From assembly GCF_963675965.1 (NCBI RefSeq), contig NZ_OY780935.1, positions 496,001-560,000 of the forward strand: a DNA stretch of 64,000 nt. The letters run 5' to 3'. Below are positions 62,161-64,000 of this stretch, one piece after another. Every line of letters begins with the position of its first letter. The stretch's first letter is position 1. The notes under the pieces were generated by a model. That model did not search any database and was not told the DNA's origin. It was given only the letters and a program-made list of their open reading frames with translations. Made by a program: the position numbers and the translations under genes. This DNA is from an uncultured Celeribacter sp. GTDB taxonomy: Bacteria > Pseudomonadota > Alphaproteobacteria > Rhodobacterales > Rhodobacteraceae.

Positions 62161-62994
62161 ATGACCGCTGCCAAATCCGTCTCCATCGGCCCGAATGTGA
62201 CCCTGTCGAACGACCGCGCCTTTGGTCTGATCGCGGGCCCCTGCCAGCTGGAAAGCCTCGACCATGCACGCATGCTGGCCGAAAAGATCGCCGAGGCCTG
62301 CGCCCCCACCGGCACGCAGTTCATCTTCAAAGGCTCCTATGACAAGGCCAATCGCAGCTCTCTGTCAGGCAAACGTGGGCTGGGCGCGGAAAAGGGCCTG
62401 ACCATCTTGTCCAAAATCCGCGAAGAGTTCGGCTGCCCGGTGGTGACCGACGTGCATGAAACCCATCACTGCGCCATGGCCGCTGAGGCTGTCGACGTCC
62501 TGCAGATCCCGGCCTTCCTGTGCCGCCAGACCGATCTATTGCTGGCTGCGGGAGAAACCGGCCTTGCGATCAATGTCAAAAAAGGACAGTTCCTCGCGCC
62601 GTGGGACATGGACAACGTGGCCGCCAAGATCGCCTCGACCGGCAATGACAAGATCATGCTCTGTGACCGCGGTACATCCTTTGGCTACAACACGCTGGTC
62701 AGCGACTTCCGGGGACTGCCACGCATGGCAGAGACCGGCTATCCGATCTGCTTTGACGCCACCCATTCGGTGCAGCAACCCGGCGGTCAGGGCACATCCA
62801 CCGGCGGGGACCGGACCATGGTCCCGGTACTGGCGCGCGCGGCTGTCGCGGTTGGCGTGGCCTGCCTGTTCATCGAGACCCACGAAGACCCCGACAACGC
62901 CCCCTCCGACGGCCCCAACATGCTGCGTATTGAGGACCTTGCGCCGCTTTTGGGCACTCTCTCGGCGCTCGACGGGGTGGTCAAACCCGCCTGA
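62161..62994 (+). CDS. kdsA: 3-deoxy-8-phosphooctulonate synthase
   Basis: A 277-residue TIM-barrel enzyme that joins arabinose 5-phosphate and PEP to KDO 8-phosphate for lipopolysaccharide. 'IAGPCQLESLDHA' places a cysteine at the metal position, so this is the metal-dependent type (the E. coli enzyme has asparagine there). 'FKGSYDKANRSS', 'PVVTDVHETHH', 'FLCRQTDLLLA' and 'FDATHSVQQPGG' are diagnostic. Confidence 0.97.
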   Translation: MTAAKSVSIGPNVTLSNDRAFGLIAGPCQLESLDHARMLAEKIAEACAPTGTQFIFKGSYDKANRSSLSGKRGLGAEKGLTILSKIREEFGCPVVTDVHETHHCAMAAEAVDVLQIPAFLCRQTDLLLAAGETGLAINVKKGQFLAPWDMDNVAAKIASTGNDKIMLCDRGTSFGYNTLVSDFRGLPRMAETGYPICFDATHSVQQPGGQGTSTGGDRTMVPVLARAAVAVGVACLFIETHEDPDNAPSDGPNMLRIEDLAPLLGTLSALDGVVKPA

Positions 62995-63013
62995 TCGCTC
63001 GACGGGGCCATCC

Positions 63014-63523
63014 ATGTCCGATCCTGTCTCATCGATCCGCAATCTCGGGCCGGCCTCGGACGCAGCCTTTGCCCGCGCAGGCATCCATTCGGCGCAAGAG
63101 TTGCACGCCATGGGCGCAGATGCCGCCTATGCGCGCCTTCTTGCCCATGGCAGCCGCCCGCATTTCATCGGCTATTACGCCATGGTCATGGGACTGCAGG
63201 GGCGGCCATGGAACGACTGTCAGGGGCAGGAAAAGATCGACCTGCGCGCCCGTTTCGACACGCTGGTCGCCGCTGCGCAGGCCGACAACAGCCATGTGCC
63301 GCTGGGGATCGAAAAATGGCTGGATCAGATCGGCACCGGATTGAAACGCTTTGCCACGCAATCCAGTTTCCAACCGCCGAATGGAACCAAATCGTCTTCT
63401 TTCAGGTTGTCTTACCAAAGGCAAAGGAGAAAGAGATGGATCTCATTCGCATCATCGCCGCGATCATTCTGCCGCCGCTTGGCGTCTTCTTGCAGGTCGG
63501 CCTTGGCAAGCATTTCTGGCTGA
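63014..63523 (+). CDS. TfoX C-terminal-domain protein
   Basis: The ATG at 63014 opens a protein whose first 90 residues are the helical TfoX/Sxy C-terminal domain: 'IRNLGPASDAAFARAGIHS', 'AQELHAMGADAAYARLLA', 'FIGYYAMVMGLQGRPWND'. After about residue 110 the chain becomes basic and unlike the family, and the frame runs on to 63523, overlapping the pmp3-type gene by 88 bases. The real stop may have been lost by a small deletion. It follows kdsA by 19 bases. No DNA-uptake genes are nearby. Confidence 0.7.
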   Translation: MSDPVSSIRNLGPASDAAFARAGIHSAQELHAMGADAAYARLLAHGSRPHFIGYYAMVMGLQGRPWNDCQGQEKIDLRARFDTLVAAAQADNSHVPLGIEKWLDQIGTGLKRFATQSSFQPPNGTKSSSFRLSYQRQRRKRWISFASSPRSFCRRLASSCRSALASISG

Positions 63524-63612
63524 ACATCCTGCTGACCCTGCTTGGCTATATCCCGGGCATCGTGCATGCCGTCTGGATCATCGCACGCACGCCGGAATAC
63601 AATCGCAGCTGA
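63436..63612 (+). CDS. Pmp3/UPF0057 small membrane protein
   Basis: A 58-residue protein of two membrane helices: 'IIAAIILPPLGVFLQVGLG' and 'FWLNILLTLLGYIPGIVHA'. This is the complete Pmp3 (YqaE) pattern. The ribosome site AAAGGAG lies eight or so bases before the ATG. Family members are induced by osmotic or cold stress and affect membrane potential. It overlaps the tail of the preceding frame. Confidence 0.92.
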   Translation: MDLIRIIAAIILPPLGVFLQVGLGKHFWLNILLTLLGYIPGIVHAVWIIARTPEYNRS

Positions 63613-63635
63613 TCGCCGCCCTTCAGCAAACGCAA

Positions 63636-63661
63636 AAAGGCCGCCCGTTTGGGCGGCCTTT
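63636..63661. terminator. Bidirectional terminator between pmp3-type gene and ndk
   Basis: AAAGGCCGCCC (63636-63646) and GGGCGGCCTTT (63651-63661) form a perfect 11-bp stem with a GTTT loop. On the minus strand it ends in TTTTT. Confidence 0.9.
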
Positions 63662-63686
63662 CGTACATTCTGCCGAATGATCCGGC

Positions 63687-64000
63687 TTAGCCGACCAGTT
63701 CGAGACCGGAGAAGAAGAATGCGATTTCTTCTGCGGCGGTTTCCGGAGCGTCGGAGCCATGCACGGAGTTTTCACCGATGGAAAGCGCGAACTCTTTGCG
63801 GATGGTGCCTTCAGCGGCGTCTGCCGGGTTGGTGGCGCCCATGACTTCGCGGTTTTTCGCGATGGCGTTTTCGCCTTCCAGAACCTGCACGACGATCGGT
63901 TCGGAGATCATGAATTCGCACAGTTCGCCAAAGAACGGACGCTCTTTGTGAACACCGTAGAAGGTCTGCGCCTGAGCCAGCGTCAGCTGGATACGCTTGG
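63687..64000 (-). CDS. ndk: Nucleoside diphosphate kinase, 3' part
   Basis: The last 104 codons are visible; the gene continues beyond the window. 'VVQVLEGENAI', 'MGATNPADAAEGTIR' and 'SIGENSVHGSDAPETAAEEI' with the catalytic histidine (SVHGSD) identify Ndk, which balances nucleoside triphosphate pools. Confidence 0.97.
   Translation of the reverse strand, partial: KRIQLTLAQAQTFYGVHKERPFFGELCEFMISEPIVVQVLEGENAIAKNREVMGATNPADAAEGTIRKEFALSIGENSVHGSDAPETAAEEIAFFFSGLELVG

Noticed and set aside
1..64000. tRNA, rRNA, CRISPR or prophage content
   Set aside because: No cloverleaf, CCA-end pattern, repeat-spacer array, integrase or phage structural gene was recognised by eye; a dedicated scan was not possible.

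Overview
The window reads as a chromosomal segment of a marine Rhodobacterales (Roseobacter-group) alphaproteobacterium. The evidence is high GC, a C4-type hemA (glycine-dependent 5-aminolevulinate synthase), TRAP and BMP-type ABC transporters, a ponA-prfB gene pair, a DUF1127 protein and a metal-type KdsA. This assignment is inference from gene content. I saw no rRNA, tRNA, CRISPR array, insertion sequence or phage gene.

Layout. 1-10 kb holds the end of an UnbV/ASPIC protein, a di-heme peroxidase, a beta-propeller protein, a beta-mannosidase / D-lyxose(mannose)-isomerase pair with a divergent LacI regulator, two TRAP permease subunits without a DctP, and a MarR/EamA divergent pair separated by two perfect palindromes. 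10-15 kb is a sulfur operon on the minus strand: two YeeE/YedE subunits, a persulfide-dioxygenase-like metallo-beta-lactamase-fold protein, a TIGR01244 phosphatase/sulfurtransferase-like protein, a 35-codon ORF and a SulP permease. 15-31 kb is mostly housekeeping: prfB, ponA, amiC, an aminotransferase, an M48 protease, a DsbA-like protein, ispG, a RodZ-like protein, hemA and an M20 peptidase. 31-35 kb is a decayed zone with a truncated IclR, a solute-binding-protein pseudogene, an unidentified broken gene, a sulfotransferase-like gene with a degenerate PAPS loop, and a quinone-reductase fragment. 35.6-40 kb is an intradiol (beta-ketoadipate type) operon: dioxygenase, muconate cycloisomerase, an SCP2-like protein, an alpha/beta hydrolase and a LysR regulator, with an ATAC-N7-GTAT operator upstream.

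40-61.2 kb is the most interesting part: two divergent, tightly overlapping operons for purine or N-methylpurine use. The plus-strand arm has a BMP-type ABC importer (four genes), an 8-oxoguanine-deaminase-like amidohydrolase, a Rieske-less oxygenase catalytic subunit and a guanine deaminase. The minus-strand arm has a small unknown protein, a stand-alone Rieske [2Fe-2S] protein, a GST-like protein, a LysR regulator, a two-subunit TPP enzyme, a frameshifted GMC oxidoreductase, a second amidohydrolase, a second Rieske-less oxygenase subunit, a FAD-Mo fused molybdenum hydroxylase with a separate [2Fe-2S] subunit, and an aldehyde dehydrogenase. The split between Rieske domain and catalytic subunits, together with a GST homologue, matches the architecture known from the NdmC/NdmD/NdmE N7-demethylase of caffeine-degrading Pseudomonas. 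Here the Rieske domain is a free protein, and two different Rieske-less subunits are present. I propose a split Rieske oxygenase serving purine catabolism; the substrate is not known.

61.2-64 kb has a possible xdhC remnant, a DUF1127 gene, kdsA, a TfoX C-terminal-domain protein, a Pmp3-family peptide and the 3' part of ndk.
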